This document shows positions 33,401-42,424 of a stretch of 52,960 bases of DNA, piece after piece. Location: assembly GCA_036265325.1 (NCBI GenBank), contig DATAPH010000016.1, positions 1 through 52,960 on the forward strand, in the 5' to 3' direction. The translations under genes were made by a program, and so were the position numbers. Each line of letters begins with the position of its first letter. The first letter of the stretch is position 1. Origin of the DNA: AC-51 sp036265325 (lineage in GTDB: Bacteria; Actinomycetota; UBA4738; HRBIN12). Under the pieces are notes generated by a model. That model did no database searches and was not told the DNA's origin. It saw only the letters and a program-made list of their open reading frames with translations.

Positions 33401-33406
33401 GGTCGG

Positions 33407-34639
33407 ATGCGCCGACCTCGGGTGTCCGATGCCGCCCAGATCCAGGGCTTGTTCCTGTGCATCGGGCTCGCGATCGCGGCGTTCTTCCCGTTCCTTGCGC
33501 TGTACCTCGAGCGCTACCACGGGCTCGACGCCTCCCGTATCGGTGTGGTGATCGCATGTTGTGCGGCGGCGCGCATGGTCGCGAACCCGTTCTGGGGCCA
33601 CACCGCCGATACGCGGTGGGGACGGCTCACCGTGTTACAGATCTGCCTGGCGGGATCCGCCGTCGCGGCGCTGTTGCTCAACGTCCATTGGGCGTTCGCG
33701 GGGATCGTGCTGACGGCCGCGATCCACTCCGCGTTCCTCGTCGGTCCCGGCCCGAACATCGATGCGCTGGCGCTCGCGCATCTCGGCGAGGAGCGGATGT
33801 CGGACTACGGCCGGATCCGAGGTTGGGAGAGCCTCACGTACGCGGCGGGCTGTCTGTGCTTCGGCGTGATCTTGGAGCGGAACGGGATGGGCTGGGCGAT
33901 GCCGCTGTTCGCGATCTCGGCGCTGATCGTCCTGGTGTGGTCGACCACCGTCGCACGAGACCGGCCGACGAAGCTCGAGGAGCACGGGCGTCTCGGCTCG
34001 CTCGGCGCCGTCTTCCGCGAGGCGCCGCGCTTCTGGGGCTACCTTGGAGCGGCGCTGCTCGTGTGGATCGGGTTCAATGCGGCGTGGAACTTCCTCGCGC
34101 TTCGGATCGCGGACAACGGCGGCGGCGCGTTGCTGATCGGACTCGGCACGGCGCTCGGCGGCGTGATCGAGGTGCCGACGATGCGGAGCTCGTCGCGGCT
34201 CCAGCGGCGCCTCGGGCTCCGGCGCGTCTACATGCTCGGGTGCGGGGTGTACGCGCTCGGCTTCCTGTTGTGGGGGTCGGTGTCGGATCCGACCGTGCTC
34301 TCGGTGCTGACGATGCTCGAGGGTGTCGGCTTCAGCTTGTTGTTCACGACCGGCGTCGTGATCATCGGCCGACTGCTCCCGCCGAGCCTGTACTCGACGG
34401 GGAACGCGGTGTCCGCGATGGTGGCGTTCGGGATCGCACCCATCATCGGCGCCGGCATCGGCGGGTTCATCTATCAGCACCTCGGCGCGCCGGTGCTGTA
34501 CGGGTCCGCATCGGCGCTTGCCGCGAGTGCAGCGGTGGTTGCGTGGTTCGCGCTCAACACCCCCGCGCTGCGTGAGCCGCGCGCCATGGACGATGACGCG
34601 GTGCCGGCGACGCTCCCGGACACCGGCCCCACGGTATGA
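33407..34639 (+). CDS. MFS transporter (MFS_1-like, LacY-related)
   Basis: A 410-residue major facilitator with twelve predicted helices. The opening GLAIAAFFPFLALYLERYHG and the loop NPFWGHTADTRWGR (about 64-77, the A-like motif) fit the MFS_1-like group that includes sugar symporters. SDYGRIRGWESLTYAAGCLC at about 126-145 is the characteristic R.WGS.GYA-type segment. The C-terminal tail is short and acidic. It follows the DUF2090 gene by 27 bases with its own promoter. Export or import direction and substrate are unknown; proximity to glycosidase and aldolase-like genes suggests a sugar. Confidence 0.88.
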   Translation: MRRPRVSDAAQIQGLFLCIGLAIAAFFPFLALYLERYHGLDASRIGVVIACCAAARMVANPFWGHTADTRWGRLTVLQICLAGSAVAALLLNVHWAFAGIVLTAAIHSAFLVGPGPNIDALALAHLGEERMSDYGRIRGWESLTYAAGCLCFGVILERNGMGWAMPLFAISALIVLVWSTTVARDRPTKLEEHGRLGSLGAVFREAPRFWGYLGAALLVWIGFNAAWNFLALRIADNGGGALLIGLGTALGGVIEVPTMRSSSRLQRRLGLRRVYMLGCGVYALGFLLWGSVSDPTVLSVLTMLEGVGFSLLFTTGVVIIGRLLPPSLYSTGNAVSAMVAFGIAPIIGAGIGGFIYQHLGAPVLYGSASALAASAAVVAWFALNTPALREPRAMDDDAVPATLPDTGPTV

Positions 34640-34649
34640 GCGAAGCGAG

Positions 34650-35510
34650 ATGAGTCCGGTCGCCGATCCACGCGCGCGGGTCGCCGCGGCTTTCCCGGAG
34701 TTGGAGGTGCGCGAGGTTCGGCCCATCGGCACGGGATGGAGCGTCGACACGTACGAGGTGGACGACGGTTGGATCGTGCAGTTCCCGCGCACCGACCGCG
34801 CCGCCGAGCGGCTGCGAGCGCAGATCGACACGCTGCCCGAGCTCGCCGCCGAGTTGCCGTCGCTCGTCCCGGAACCAACTCACGTCGACCGGGACGAGCC
34901 TGCGATCGCGTACCGGAAGATCGACGGCGTGCCGCTCGACCAGGCGCCCGACGGACTCTGGCCCGAGCGGCTCGGACGCTTCCTCTACGACCTGCACCTG
35001 ATGCCGCCGGAGTACGTCGGGCTCCGCGGCGGAACGGCGTCGGAGGTTCGTGACGCGCTGCGCTCGGAGCTCGATGCGTTCGGCGAGCGTGTGCTGCCGT
35101 TGCTCGACCCCGACCAGGCCGCGCACATCGGTTCGCGGTTCGCCGCGTTCATCGGTGAGGACGAGCTGTGGCGGTTCGCGCCGTGCCTCACGCATCGCGA
35201 CATCGGTCCGGAACACGTGCTCGTGTCGGCGTCGGGTGATCTCGCGGGCGTGCTCGACTGGGAAGAGCTCGGAGTCGACGATCCCGTCGCGGACTTCGCG
35301 TGGCTCTTGCACGAGATGCCCGAGCAGGGCGAGCGCGCGCTGTCGGCGTACGGTGGCGCGCCCGACTCGGCGTTTCGGACGCGGGCCGCGGTTCGGTACG
35401 CGCTGATGCCGTTCCACGAGGTGCTCTACGGTTTGGACACCGATCAGGACGGGTACGTGGCGAGCGGAGTTGAGGGCGTTCGGCGGCGAGTCCGCTGGCT
35501 GGAAACTTGA
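34650..35510 (+). CDS. APH-family phosphotransferase (second copy type)
   Basis: A 286-residue kinase of the aminoglycoside phosphotransferase superfamily. The N-lobe has GTGWSVDTYEVDDGWIVQFP at about 27-46. The catalytic loop is CLTHRDIGPEHVLVSASGDL at about 179-198 (base Asp near 184), followed by GVLDWEELGVDDPVADFAWL at about 200-219. MPH/APH(2'')-type macrolide and aminoglycoside kinases look similar, but housekeeping relatives are commoner. It shares little sequence with the APH protein at 30103 beyond the motifs. The ATG at 34650 follows gaagcgaga, a plausible Shine-Dalgarno, 10 bases after the MFS stop, so the two are probably co-transcribed. Confidence 0.85.
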   Translation: MSPVADPRARVAAAFPELEVREVRPIGTGWSVDTYEVDDGWIVQFPRTDRAAERLRAQIDTLPELAAELPSLVPEPTHVDRDEPAIAYRKIDGVPLDQAPDGLWPERLGRFLYDLHLMPPEYVGLRGGTASEVRDALRSELDAFGERVLPLLDPDQAAHIGSRFAAFIGEDELWRFAPCLTHRDIGPEHVLVSASGDLAGVLDWEELGVDDPVADFAWLLHEMPEQGERALSAYGGAPDSAFRTRAAVRYALMPFHEVLYGLDTDQDGYVASGVEGVRRRVRWLET

Positions 35511-35585
35511 CGGTGGCGACCTGCAGGTTTGCGGTTCGCGGCAACCGACCGGACCATGTGGCCGACAGCGAAGAGGAGGCCCCGC

Positions 35586-35819
35586 ATGGTCACTGCGTAC
35601 ATCCTGATCCAGACCGAGGTCGGAAAGGCGTCCCAGGTCACCGACCAGGTTCGCGAGCTCGAAGGCGTGATGGTCGTCGACCCGGTGACGGGCCCCTACG
35701 ACATCGTGGCGCGCGCCGAGGCCGCCGACCTGGATCTGCTCGCCAAGGGCACCGTCATGCCGATGCAGGACCTCGACGGCATCACGCGAACGCTGACGTG
35801 CCCCGTCTTGCAGCTCTGA
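35586..35819 (+). CDS. Stand-alone AsnC/Lrp-type ligand-binding (RAM) domain protein
   Basis: A 77-residue protein consisting only of the AsnC_trans_reg/RAM domain: VTAYILIQTEVGKASQVTDQ at the start, then VDPVTGPYDIVARAEAADLD and the ending LTCPVLQL. It lacks the helix-turn-helix of Lrp-type regulators. Such stand-alone domains bind amino acids and assemble into rings, and may modulate full-length regulators or enzymes. The ATG at 35586 follows a strong gaggagg Shine-Dalgarno. It is convergent with a DAO-family amine oxidase gene, 1 base apart. Confidence 0.88.
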   Translation: MVTAYILIQTEVGKASQVTDQVRELEGVMVVDPVTGPYDIVARAEAADLDLLAKGTVMPMQDLDGITRTLTCPVLQL

Positions 35820-35820
35820 T

Positions 35821-37035
35821 CTACTCGTCGACGCGCACCGGAAACGGTAACGCCACCGGATCGACGAACGGCGGGTTGCCCGCATCATCGAACCGGTCCA
35901 TCCGGAAGTCTTCGACACGCTCGACGACGCGCGTTTGACGTCCGAGCGCGAGATCGATCGCGATGCGCGAGACGGCAGGACCCCACATCATCCCGTGCCC
36001 GCAGACGCTCGCGATCGTCGCGCCGTCGATCGTTGTCCCGTCTCGCTGGACCAGCGGTCCCACCAGCGGAAGGTGGTCGGGCGTGTATTCGATCGTCGCC
36101 GACCAGGCCTTCTTGATCCCGAGGTCCTTGATCGCCGGCACGAGCGTCGCGAGCCGCCGCCGCATCTTCTGCAGATAGCGCCAGTCGATCGAGCGACCCG
36201 GCCCCGACTCCTCGTCGGGGTTCGACATGCCCCAGAGGAACCCGCCCTCTTCCGGTCGCCAGTAGATGCCCGCTCCCATGTCGAACGCCATGGCCGTGGT
36301 GTCGGGATGCAGCGCCGGTGACGGCTCCGTGACGACGATCATGTGCCGCGCATAGCCGACCCAGGCGCGTGCCCCGGCGGCGCCGGCGACCGACTGCATC
36401 GCCGGTCCGCCGGTCAGGATGACGGTGCCGGTCGAGATCGTGCCATCCGTTGTCTCGACGCCGGTCACGACGCGGTGGCCGCGCGGTCCCGCCTTGGTCC
36501 GCAGTCCGAGATAGGTGAGGCGCTCACGGAGCTCGACCTTGCGTCTCTGCATCGCGAGCCCGTACGCGCGCACGTTCCGGGGCGGATCGACCCACCCGTC
36601 GGTCGCGACGTAGGAGCCGCCACGGAAGCGTCCGCCGGTCATCGCGGGTATCAGCCGGCGCACGTCGTCGGCATCCGCCCAGCGAACGTCGAGGCCAACC
36701 TCTCGCTGCATCGCGATCCGTTCGCGCGCCGTCCGTTCTTCGGCCGCCGTCGTCGCCATGATCACGTAGCCGCGTCCGACGAACCCTGAATCGGTGTCGT
36801 AGCGCTCGCGCTGTGCTTCGTAGAAGTCGATCGACCACTGCCCCAGCCGCACGGTGTCCGGCGTGCCGCCTTGCGCCCGCACCATCCCGGCGGCCCGGCT
36901 TGACGCACCCGAGCCCGCGATCTCGCGTTCGAGCACGATCACGCGTTTCGCGCCCGATTCGCGCGCGAACACCGACGCCCAGCCGCCGATCGTTCCGGCT
37001 CCCACCACCACAACGTCCGCGCGCTCGTTCGACAT
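35821..37035 (-). CDS. FAD-dependent oxidoreductase (DAO family, sarcosine/glycine oxidase-like)
   Basis: A 404-residue flavoprotein of the D-amino acid/sarcosine oxidase family. The N-terminal FAD-binding Rossmann motif is VVVVGAGTIGGWASVFARES at about 8-27, followed by VIVLEREIAGSGASSRAAGM. The C-terminal FAD segment has EYTPDHLPLVGPLVQ at about 319 and ASVCGHGMMWGPAVSRIAID at about 345. The substrate is likely a secondary or tertiary amine or an amino acid. The ATG at 37035 is far better supported than the long basic upstream extension. The TAGGGT hexamer 10 bases upstream gives at most a very short leader. Confidence 0.87.
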   Translation of the reverse strand: MSNERADVVVVGAGTIGGWASVFARESGAKRVIVLEREIAGSGASSRAAGMVRAQGGTPDTVRLGQWSIDFYEAQRERYDTDSGFVGRGYVIMATTAAEERTARERIAMQREVGLDVRWADADDVRRLIPAMTGGRFRGGSYVATDGWVDPPRNVRAYGLAMQRRKVELRERLTYLGLRTKAGPRGHRVVTGVETTDGTISTGTVILTGGPAMQSVAGAAGARAWVGYARHMIVVTEPSPALHPDTTAMAFDMGAGIYWRPEEGGFLWGMSNPDEESGPGRSIDWRYLQKMRRRLATLVPAIKDLGIKKAWSATIEYTPDHLPLVGPLVQRDGTTIDGATIASVCGHGMMWGPAVSRIAIDLALGRQTRVVERVEDFRMDRFDDAGNPPFVDPVALPFPVRVDE

Positions 37036-37045
37036 GGGCTGGCGA

Positions 37046-37051
37046 ACCCTA
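37046..37051 (-). promoter_or_regulatory. -10 hexamer of DAO-family oxidase gene
   Basis: TAGGGT on the minus strand ends 10 bases before the ATG at 37035, slightly farther than the typical leaderless spacing here. Confidence 0.4.
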
Positions 37052-37086
37052 CCGCGCACCGAGGCCGACCGATATCCGATGAAGGC

Positions 37087-37092
37087 TACGCT
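37087..37092 (+). promoter_or_regulatory. -10 hexamer of CPBP protease gene
   Basis: TACGCT ends 8 bases before the ATG at 37101. It is back to back with the oxidase promoter, 35 bases away. Confidence 0.5.
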
Positions 37093-37100
37093 TCGACCCG

Positions 37101-37832
37101 ATGGCACAGGCGCCCACGCGGCCGGACGCGCGCACGATCCGAGGCGAGATCCTCGTCGTGCTGTCGCTGTCGCTGCTGGCGAGCGCCGCGTACGCGATCG
37201 TCTCGCTGTTCCAAGCACCGCTGAAGGGCGTCACCGTCTCCGCGGCCGACCAGAACCCACTGTTCGCGAACCAGCTGCTCGGGTTCATCTTCGGGCTCGC
37301 GCCGGTCGCGTTGGTGATCCATCTCCTGCACCGCGACGGTGAGGGCGTCGGCGCGATCGGATTGTCCTGGGACGACGGTCCCCGCGATATCGCGCGCGGG
37401 ATCGCGCTGTTCGCCGTGGTCGGCACGGTTGGGCTCGCGATCTACTACGCCGCGGTCAAGCTCGGCGTGAACCGGTTCGTGGTGCCCGCGCCGCCGCCAC
37501 ACCATTGGTGGACGTGGCTCGCGGTCGTCATGACGGCATCCGGCGCGGCGCTGCTCGAGGAGATCGTCGTGCTTGCGTACCTCATCACGCGGCTCAAGCA
37601 GCTCGCGTGGTCACCGCTCGCGATCATCGCGACATCGGCGCTGCTGCGCGGGTCCTACCACCTGTACCAAGGATGGGGCGGCTTCTTCGGGAACGTGTTG
37701 ATGGGCGCGCTGTTCGCTGTGCTGTTCCTCAAATGGCGGCGCGCGTGGCCGTTCGTCGTGTGTCACTTCCTGCTGGACGCGAGCGCCGCTGCGGGCTGGC
37801 TGTTGTTCCACGGGCATCCGCCCGGGCTGTGA
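37101..37832 (+). CDS. CPBP-family intramembrane metalloprotease-like protein
   Basis: A 243-residue integral membrane protein with about seven helices. CPBP (Abi/CAAX protease) motifs are visible: LLEEIVVLAYLITRL at about 152-166 with the paired glutamates, SALLRGSYHLYQGWGGFFGN at about 176-195 with the conserved histidine, and CHFLLDA near 224-230 with the final histidine. The usual arginine of the EExxxR motif is not in its exact position. Members cleave or protect peptides such as bacteriocins or act in signalling. It is convergent with the CocE gene, 5 bases apart. Confidence 0.85.
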   Translation: MAQAPTRPDARTIRGEILVVLSLSLLASAAYAIVSLFQAPLKGVTVSAADQNPLFANQLLGFIFGLAPVALVIHLLHRDGEGVGAIGLSWDDGPRDIARGIALFAVVGTVGLAIYYAAVKLGVNRFVVPAPPPHHWWTWLAVVMTASGAALLEEIVVLAYLITRLKQLAWSPLAIIATSALLRGSYHLYQGWGGFFGNVLMGALFAVLFLKWRRAWPFVVCHFLLDASAAAGWLLFHGHPPGL

Positions 37833-37837
37833 CCGAC

Positions 37838-39793
37838 CTACTGGCCGTCGCGCGGGATGATGCGGTCCCACCGCTTCGTGAAGCGCTCGGCGCCGTCCTC
37901 GAACGCGGTGAGCTCGATCGCCACGGTGTAGGCCTCGGCCGTCGAGTCGACGCGTACGTGCGAGTAGGTGCGCACGGTCGCCTCGGGGAACGCGAGCTCG
38001 AACTCGCACTCACCGTCGGCGAACGCAACGCCGGGGTCGGTCGTCGAGGCGCCAACGGTGCCTTCGTATCGGTCGCGATAGGCGCGCGCATCGCCCTGGT
38101 CGGCGCCCGTGCTGCCGTAGCCGGTTCGGGCGATGTGCATCCCGTCGCGCGGCTCATCGACCTCCCAGCGCCACCACCCGTCCTCGGTGCTCTCGGTGCT
38201 GTGCTGGTTTCCCGTGATGACGCGGACGCTGGGCGGATCCGCCACCGGCGATCCGTCGAGCACCGGTAGCTCGAGCGTCGCGGTTGGACGATCGATGCTC
38301 AGCGTCGCTGCGTACGGCGGCGGCCACGCGTTCGGCCAGTCGGCGCCGGCCAGGTCCAGACGGACCTGGTGCCCCGCCTCGAACGTCCACGCGATCGCTT
38401 CGAGCTCGAGATCGATCTCGAATGACTCGCCGGGCACGACCGGTTCGTCTTGATGCGCGATGTTCGTCATCCCACGCACGACGAGCGATGACGCACCGTC
38501 CGGGAAGACGTCCGTGATCTTGGCCGACAGATAGGCGATCGGCCGGTCCGACCTGAGCGTGACGCGCAGATACGGATGGCCGAACACCTCGAGGTCTTCG
38601 GTCAGCGGCTCCCATGTGTAGGTGAGCGAGCGCTCCTCGTCGGGCCGCTGGTCGGCGGACTGACCCCACGGCAGCCCGCCTGCGCACGAGATCCAGGCGG
38701 TCGCGCCGACGTCGCCTGCGACCGTCAGCGCGTCTGTCGGTCCCTCGCCGGCAAGGCCGCCCGGCTCGGCATCGCCAAGCGCACGTTCGTACACCCCGAG
38801 CCGCTTCGGCGGCCAGGCCGGCTCCGACCGCCACTCGCCACGAACCTCGTTGCGCAGCGGATCCGGACGCGTGGAGCGCTGTTGATAGACGACGACCGGG
38901 GGTTCCTCGTCGATCCCGTTCTCCTCGTCCTTGAGCCATCGGTCGAACCACCGCACGATCTCGGCGGTCCCGTCGATGTTCGGACCCGGGCGGCACGTCT
39001 CGGGGGAGCCGTGCGACCACGGACCGATCAGCAGCCGCACCGGGGCCTGCATCCGTTCGAACGAGCGCAGCGCGATGTTCGTGTACCCGTCGGCCCAGCC
39101 GCCGATGATCATCGTCGCGGCGGTGATCGAGGCGATGTCCTCTCGCGCCGAGCCGTACAGCCAGTACGCGTCGCGGCGCTGGTGCGCGAGCCAGGTGAGG
39201 AGCCAGGGCTCGGTCTGCTCGAGCCGCCGCTGCCACTCGTCGCGCCAATCCGCACCCCACAGGCGAGGGACCGGCGGCAGCGCGTTCATCGCGACCATGT
39301 ACGTCGGGTAGTCCACGAGGTCGACGTGCTTCAACGCGCCGCCGTAGTAATGGACGTCGTCGTTGTAGCGGTCGTCCGAGGCGAAGATCGGCACGATGGC
39401 CTTGAGCGCCGGCGGGTTCTCCAGCGCCGCTTGCAACGAGTTGAAGCCGCCGTAGCTCGTCCCGAACATGCCGACGTTCCCGGAGGACCACGTCTGCGTG
39501 GCGAGCCAGTCGATCACCTCGACCAGGTCGCGGCGTTCGTCGGCGGAGTACTCGTCGGTCGTGATCCCACCGGACGATCCGGTGCCGCGGATGTCGAGCC
39601 GCACCGATACGTATCCGTGATCGGCGAGGTCGGCGTAGTGGCCGTCGTAGCCGGCGATCGCGTCGTCCTTGCGATAGGGCAGCGCTTCCATGATCACCGG
39701 CCACGGCGCGTCGTCCGTCTCGGGGAAGAACAACGTCGCGGACAGCGAGACGCCGTCGGTCATCGGGATGCGGACGCGTTCGTTCCGGGCCAT
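37838..39793 (-). CDS. CocE/NonD-family alpha/beta hydrolase
   Basis: A 651-residue hydrolase of the X-Pro dipeptidyl-peptidase/cocaine esterase type. The alpha/beta core has the conserved DIRGTGSSGG at about 67-76, the nucleophile elbow GTSYGG at about 110-115 (Ser112), the acid residue in GGWADGYTN at about 230 and the histidine in GPWSHGSPE at about 258-266. The C-terminal ~270 residues form the galactose-binding-like jelly roll, followed by a further beta-rich extension. There is no signal peptide, so it is cytoplasmic. It cleaves acyl esters or Xaa-Pro peptides. TAGGCT (39805-39810) lies 11 bases upstream of the ATG. Confidence 0.9.
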   Translation of the reverse strand: MARNERVRIPMTDGVSLSATLFFPETDDAPWPVIMEALPYRKDDAIAGYDGHYADLADHGYVSVRLDIRGTGSSGGITTDEYSADERRDLVEVIDWLATQTWSSGNVGMFGTSYGGFNSLQAALENPPALKAIVPIFASDDRYNDDVHYYGGALKHVDLVDYPTYMVAMNALPPVPRLWGADWRDEWQRRLEQTEPWLLTWLAHQRRDAYWLYGSAREDIASITAATMIIGGWADGYTNIALRSFERMQAPVRLLIGPWSHGSPETCRPGPNIDGTAEIVRWFDRWLKDEENGIDEEPPVVVYQQRSTRPDPLRNEVRGEWRSEPAWPPKRLGVYERALGDAEPGGLAGEGPTDALTVAGDVGATAWISCAGGLPWGQSADQRPDEERSLTYTWEPLTEDLEVFGHPYLRVTLRSDRPIAYLSAKITDVFPDGASSLVVRGMTNIAHQDEPVVPGESFEIDLELEAIAWTFEAGHQVRLDLAGADWPNAWPPPYAATLSIDRPTATLELPVLDGSPVADPPSVRVITGNQHSTESTEDGWWRWEVDEPRDGMHIARTGYGSTGADQGDARAYRDRYEGTVGASTTDPGVAFADGECEFELAFPEATVRTYSHVRVDSTAEAYTVAIELTAFEDGAERFTKRWDRIIPRDGQ

Positions 39794-39815
39794 GGTGTCG
39801 GCGAAGCCTAGCGGG

Positions 39816-41417
39816 TCAGATCCACCGCCGGAACCACACGATCGTGCGCAGATGCAGGTCGCTGATGCGACCGGCGGTCAAGATCGGCCAGAACAACCAG
39901 AAGACGACGACGACCGCGACCACGTACGCGACCACGAACGGTCGATAGACGTGCGCGGTCGAGATGGCCGCCTCGCCGGTCTCCGGGTTCACCGCGACGG
40001 CTCCGGTGTCGTGCTCGCGAACCACGATCTTCGCGTCGCACAGGTCCCGACACGCCCACGTGACCGCGAGCACCATGAACGGCACCAACGGCAGGACATA
40101 GAAGAAGAACGTCGGCCGCGTCTGCACGAACCACGGCAGGTACTGCCCAACGAAGGCGACGATGATGAAGCCGCCCCGCCAATCACGCGTTCGGCGCCAC
40201 GCGAGCAGGACGTACGGCAAGGCGATGACGCTCGCCCAGAAGATGAAGGGGTTGCCGATGGCGAGGATCTGCGCGGTGCTCGTCCCGACGTTGTTCACGT
40301 AGAAGCTGATCGGCCGCAACAGCAGGATCCAGCCGCCGGGGTGCGCGTAGTACGGATGCGTCGGGGTCTGCAGTCCCGTCTTCGGATCGAGCTGCGTCCA
40401 TTGGATCCCGTTGTGGTGAAAGTCCCAGGTCGCGCCCATGTTCGCGACCCAGTCGTGCCAGCTCCATGCGAAATGGTGGAACCACGGGAGCCACGTGATC
40501 ATGTAGATCGCGATCGGCGTGAGCAGCAGCGCGAGCACGATGCCGAACGACTCGCGTGAGACGGCACGGCCGAAGGCGCGGAGCCACGAGCGAGCGTGGT
40601 GCCGTCGGGTCGTTTCCCACATGTAGGCGAGCACCACGACGGCGAACAAGGCGAAGACGCCCGACCACTTGACGGCGCTCGCGGCGCCGAGGGCGGCGCC
40701 GGCGGCGAACCGCCATGGTCGCCAGATCGGCGAGGGGGCGGGGGGCGGGGGTGGCACCGGCTCGTTGTCGTTGCCGGGGTCCGCCGCGGCGGCCGCATCG
40801 GCCGCCCCGAGCGCGGCGGCCGTATCCGGGGGCGGATCAGGGTCCGGTTCGGCCCGGACGGCCACCGCCGCTTCGGTATCGGCCTGGCGTCGGTCGATCC
40901 ACCGCCGGTCCAGGAGGAACAACACGAACGCGAGCACGATCCAGAACTCGAGATGGATGTCGAGCAAGCCGACGCGAGACATCACCACGTTGAGGTTCTC
41001 GACGGCCATGAGGAGTCCTGCGACCGCCGTCCAAAGCGCGGAACCGAACAACAGCTGCGCCATCACGGCGGTCAGCGTCACGACGAGCGTGCCGGCGATG
41101 ACAGACGAGATCCGCCACCCGAACGAGCGCATCCCGAATAGCTTGATGCCCATCGCGATCTCCCACTTGCCAAGCGGCGGATGGACCCACGAGCCGACGT
41201 CCCACTTGGTCGTGCGCCAGTACTTCTCATCGCTCGAGTCGATCGTGCAGGTGTCGTTCGACCAGCCGACGAGGATGCACGCGGCCTTCGGGTAGTACAC
41301 CTCGTCGAAGACGTAGTCCGACGGGTTGCTGACGTGCACGATGCGGAGCCAGCCCGCGAGGATGGTGACGGCGGCGACGGCCACGACCGGACGGTTGAGT
41401 CGCGACAGCGCACGCAC
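39816..41417 (-). CDS. Protein O-mannosyltransferase (PMT/GT39 family)
   Basis: A 533-residue membrane glycosyltransferase that transfers mannose from polyprenyl-phosphate-mannose to secreted proteins. The first external loop has the catalytic acidic motif in YVFDEVYYPK at about 34-43. HPPLGKWEIAMGIKLFGMR at about 76-94 and VGLLDIHLEFW are further PMT signatures. About ten membrane helices are predicted. A proline-, alanine- and aspartate-rich stretch (about 185-245) interrupts the conserved core. The GTG at 41417 is preferred to the ATG at 41447 because TACCCT ends 6 bases before it and the protein then begins MRALSRLNRP. A C-terminal PMT_4TMC-like domain is present. Confidence 0.9.
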   Translation of the reverse strand: MRALSRLNRPVVAVAAVTILAGWLRIVHVSNPSDYVFDEVYYPKAACILVGWSNDTCTIDSSDEKYWRTTKWDVGSWVHPPLGKWEIAMGIKLFGMRSFGWRISSVIAGTLVVTLTAVMAQLLFGSALWTAVAGLLMAVENLNVVMSRVGLLDIHLEFWIVLAFVLFLLDRRWIDRRQADTEAAVAVRAEPDPDPPPDTAAALGAADAAAAADPGNDNEPVPPPPPAPSPIWRPWRFAAGAALGAASAVKWSGVFALFAVVVLAYMWETTRRHHARSWLRAFGRAVSRESFGIVLALLLTPIAIYMITWLPWFHHFAWSWHDWVANMGATWDFHHNGIQWTQLDPKTGLQTPTHPYYAHPGGWILLLRPISFYVNNVGTSTAQILAIGNPFIFWASVIALPYVLLAWRRTRDWRGGFIIVAFVGQYLPWFVQTRPTFFFYVLPLVPFMVLAVTWACRDLCDAKIVVREHDTGAVAVNPETGEAAISTAHVYRPFVVAYVVAVVVVFWLFWPILTAGRISDLHLRTIVWFRRWI

Positions 41418-41423
41418 GCGACC

Positions 41424-41429
41424 AGGGTA
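41424..41429 (-). promoter_or_regulatory. -10 hexamer of PMT gene (leaderless GTG start)
   Basis: TACCCT on the minus strand ends 6 bases before the GTG at 41417. Confidence 0.5.
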
Positions 41430-41464
41430 CTCGTGGCCGTCGGCCATCTCGGCCGTGTCGGCGC

Positions 41465-41938
41465 TCAGGCGAGCGTCCGGCGGATCAGTCCGGCTGCGTC
41501 GCGAAGCTCGTCTTCGGGCAGTGGCGGGTACTCGGCGCTCGAGACGAGAACCGCCCCGTTCGGCAGCTGCGTCTCGACCGCCTCGCCCTTCAACATCCGG
41601 TCGCTGAGGGCGTCGCCCTGCCGATGGGGCGCCAGCATGAAGTGCAGGTGGGGGATGCCGGACCCGAACACGTAGACGTAGATCTGTTCCGCGCCCGTCG
41701 CGTCGCGGATCGCCGAGCTGCACCGGCCGAGGACGTCGCCCAGCGTCGCCGCTTCGTCGCCGTCCAGGGCCGTGATCGCGGTGATGTGCCGGCGAGGTTC
41801 GAGGTAGGAGAACCCGAGCACCTCCGACGACAGGCTCGTCGTCAGCCGCCAGCGTGGGTCGCTCCAGACCTCGGTGCGATGAAGCTCGGGATCGCCGTCG
41901 GTGCCTCGGCACGCGGGGCAATCGGGGTACCGGATCAT
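41465..41938 (-). CDS. HIT-like nucleotide-binding/hydrolase protein
   Basis: A 157-residue HIT-superfamily-like protein. An N-terminal CPACRG knuckle (about 7-12) is followed by a strand-rich region with SYLEPRRHITAITALDGDEA at about 44-63, typical of HIT proteins (pkxH...l). The active-site-like motif IPHLHFMLAPH lies at about 108-118 (HxHxxLAPH). HIT enzymes hydrolyse or transfer nucleotidyl groups. The ATG at 41938 overlaps the stop of the DUF3052 gene (ATGA), so it is translationally coupled to it. The substrate is unknown. Confidence 0.8.
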   Translation of the reverse strand: MIRYPDCPACRGTDGDPELHRTEVWSDPRWRLTTSLSSEVLGFSYLEPRRHITAITALDGDEAATLGDVLGRCSSAIRDATGAEQIYVYVFGSGIPHLHFMLAPHRQGDALSDRMLKGEAVETQLPNGAVLVSSAEYPPLPEDELRDAAGLIRRTLA

Positions 41939-42366
41939 CGCGGTCGATCCGCCTTGCGCCGAACGAACTGCAGACCCTGGAAGACGTCGGTGATCGACGC
42001 CGATTTGTTGTCGACGAGGCCCGTGGCGAGCCCGGCGCCGTGGACGAGGTCGAAGTCGACGTCGGTGTCGGTGCGCGCGGCCTGCTTGGGCCACGCGATC
42101 CACAGACGCCCCGCCGGCGCGATCGCGCGCGCGAGCGGATCGATCCGCCTGCGCAGCGTGTTCGCGCGCATGAAGAAGGCCAGGATCACGTCCAGATCGC
42201 GCCCGGTGCGCGCGAGGAACGAGACACCGTCGGGCAGCGGCGCGAGCGCCGTCAGCTCGCGGTCCAGCGCGTCGGGTGCGTCAAGGACCCGGACACGGGC
42301 ACCTTCCGTGATGCCGAGTTTCTTCCACAGCGGCGTGCTGGAGTAGTCCTTGTGATCGTTCGCCAT
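41935..42366 (-). CDS. DUF3052-family protein
   Basis: A 143-residue protein of the DUF3052 family, recognised by the opening YSSTPLWKKLGITEGARVRV at about 8-27, a central FLARTGRDLDVILAFFMR and the ending LQFVRRK. WIAWPKQAARTDTDVDFD at about 89-106 is another typical block. Family function is unknown; members are common in Actinomycetota. It is coupled to the HIT-like gene by an ATGA overlap. A TATGCT hexamer lies about 30 bases upstream of the ATG, which would give a short leader. Confidence 0.82.
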   Translation of the reverse strand: MANDHKDYSSTPLWKKLGITEGARVRVLDAPDALDRELTALAPLPDGVSFLARTGRDLDVILAFFMRANTLRRRIDPLARAIAPAGRLWIAWPKQAARTDTDVDFDLVHGAGLATGLVDNKSASITDVFQGLQFVRRKADRPR

Positions 42367-42424
42367 CGGTCACCGCTCGGTCGAGGATCGAGGCGGAGCA
42401 TACCGATACGACCTCTCGGCCTTC

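Noticed and set aside
30103..35510. Antibiotic resistance locus (two APH-type kinases plus RimJ-like acetyltransferase)
   Set aside because: The motifs are those of broad superfamilies with many housekeeping members, the neighbours are metabolic genes and no mobile element is present.
41447..41921. Upstream extension of the mannosyltransferase
   Set aside because: The extra residues are basic and low complexity and overlap the HIT-like gene; TACCCT plus GTG 41417 gives a better start.
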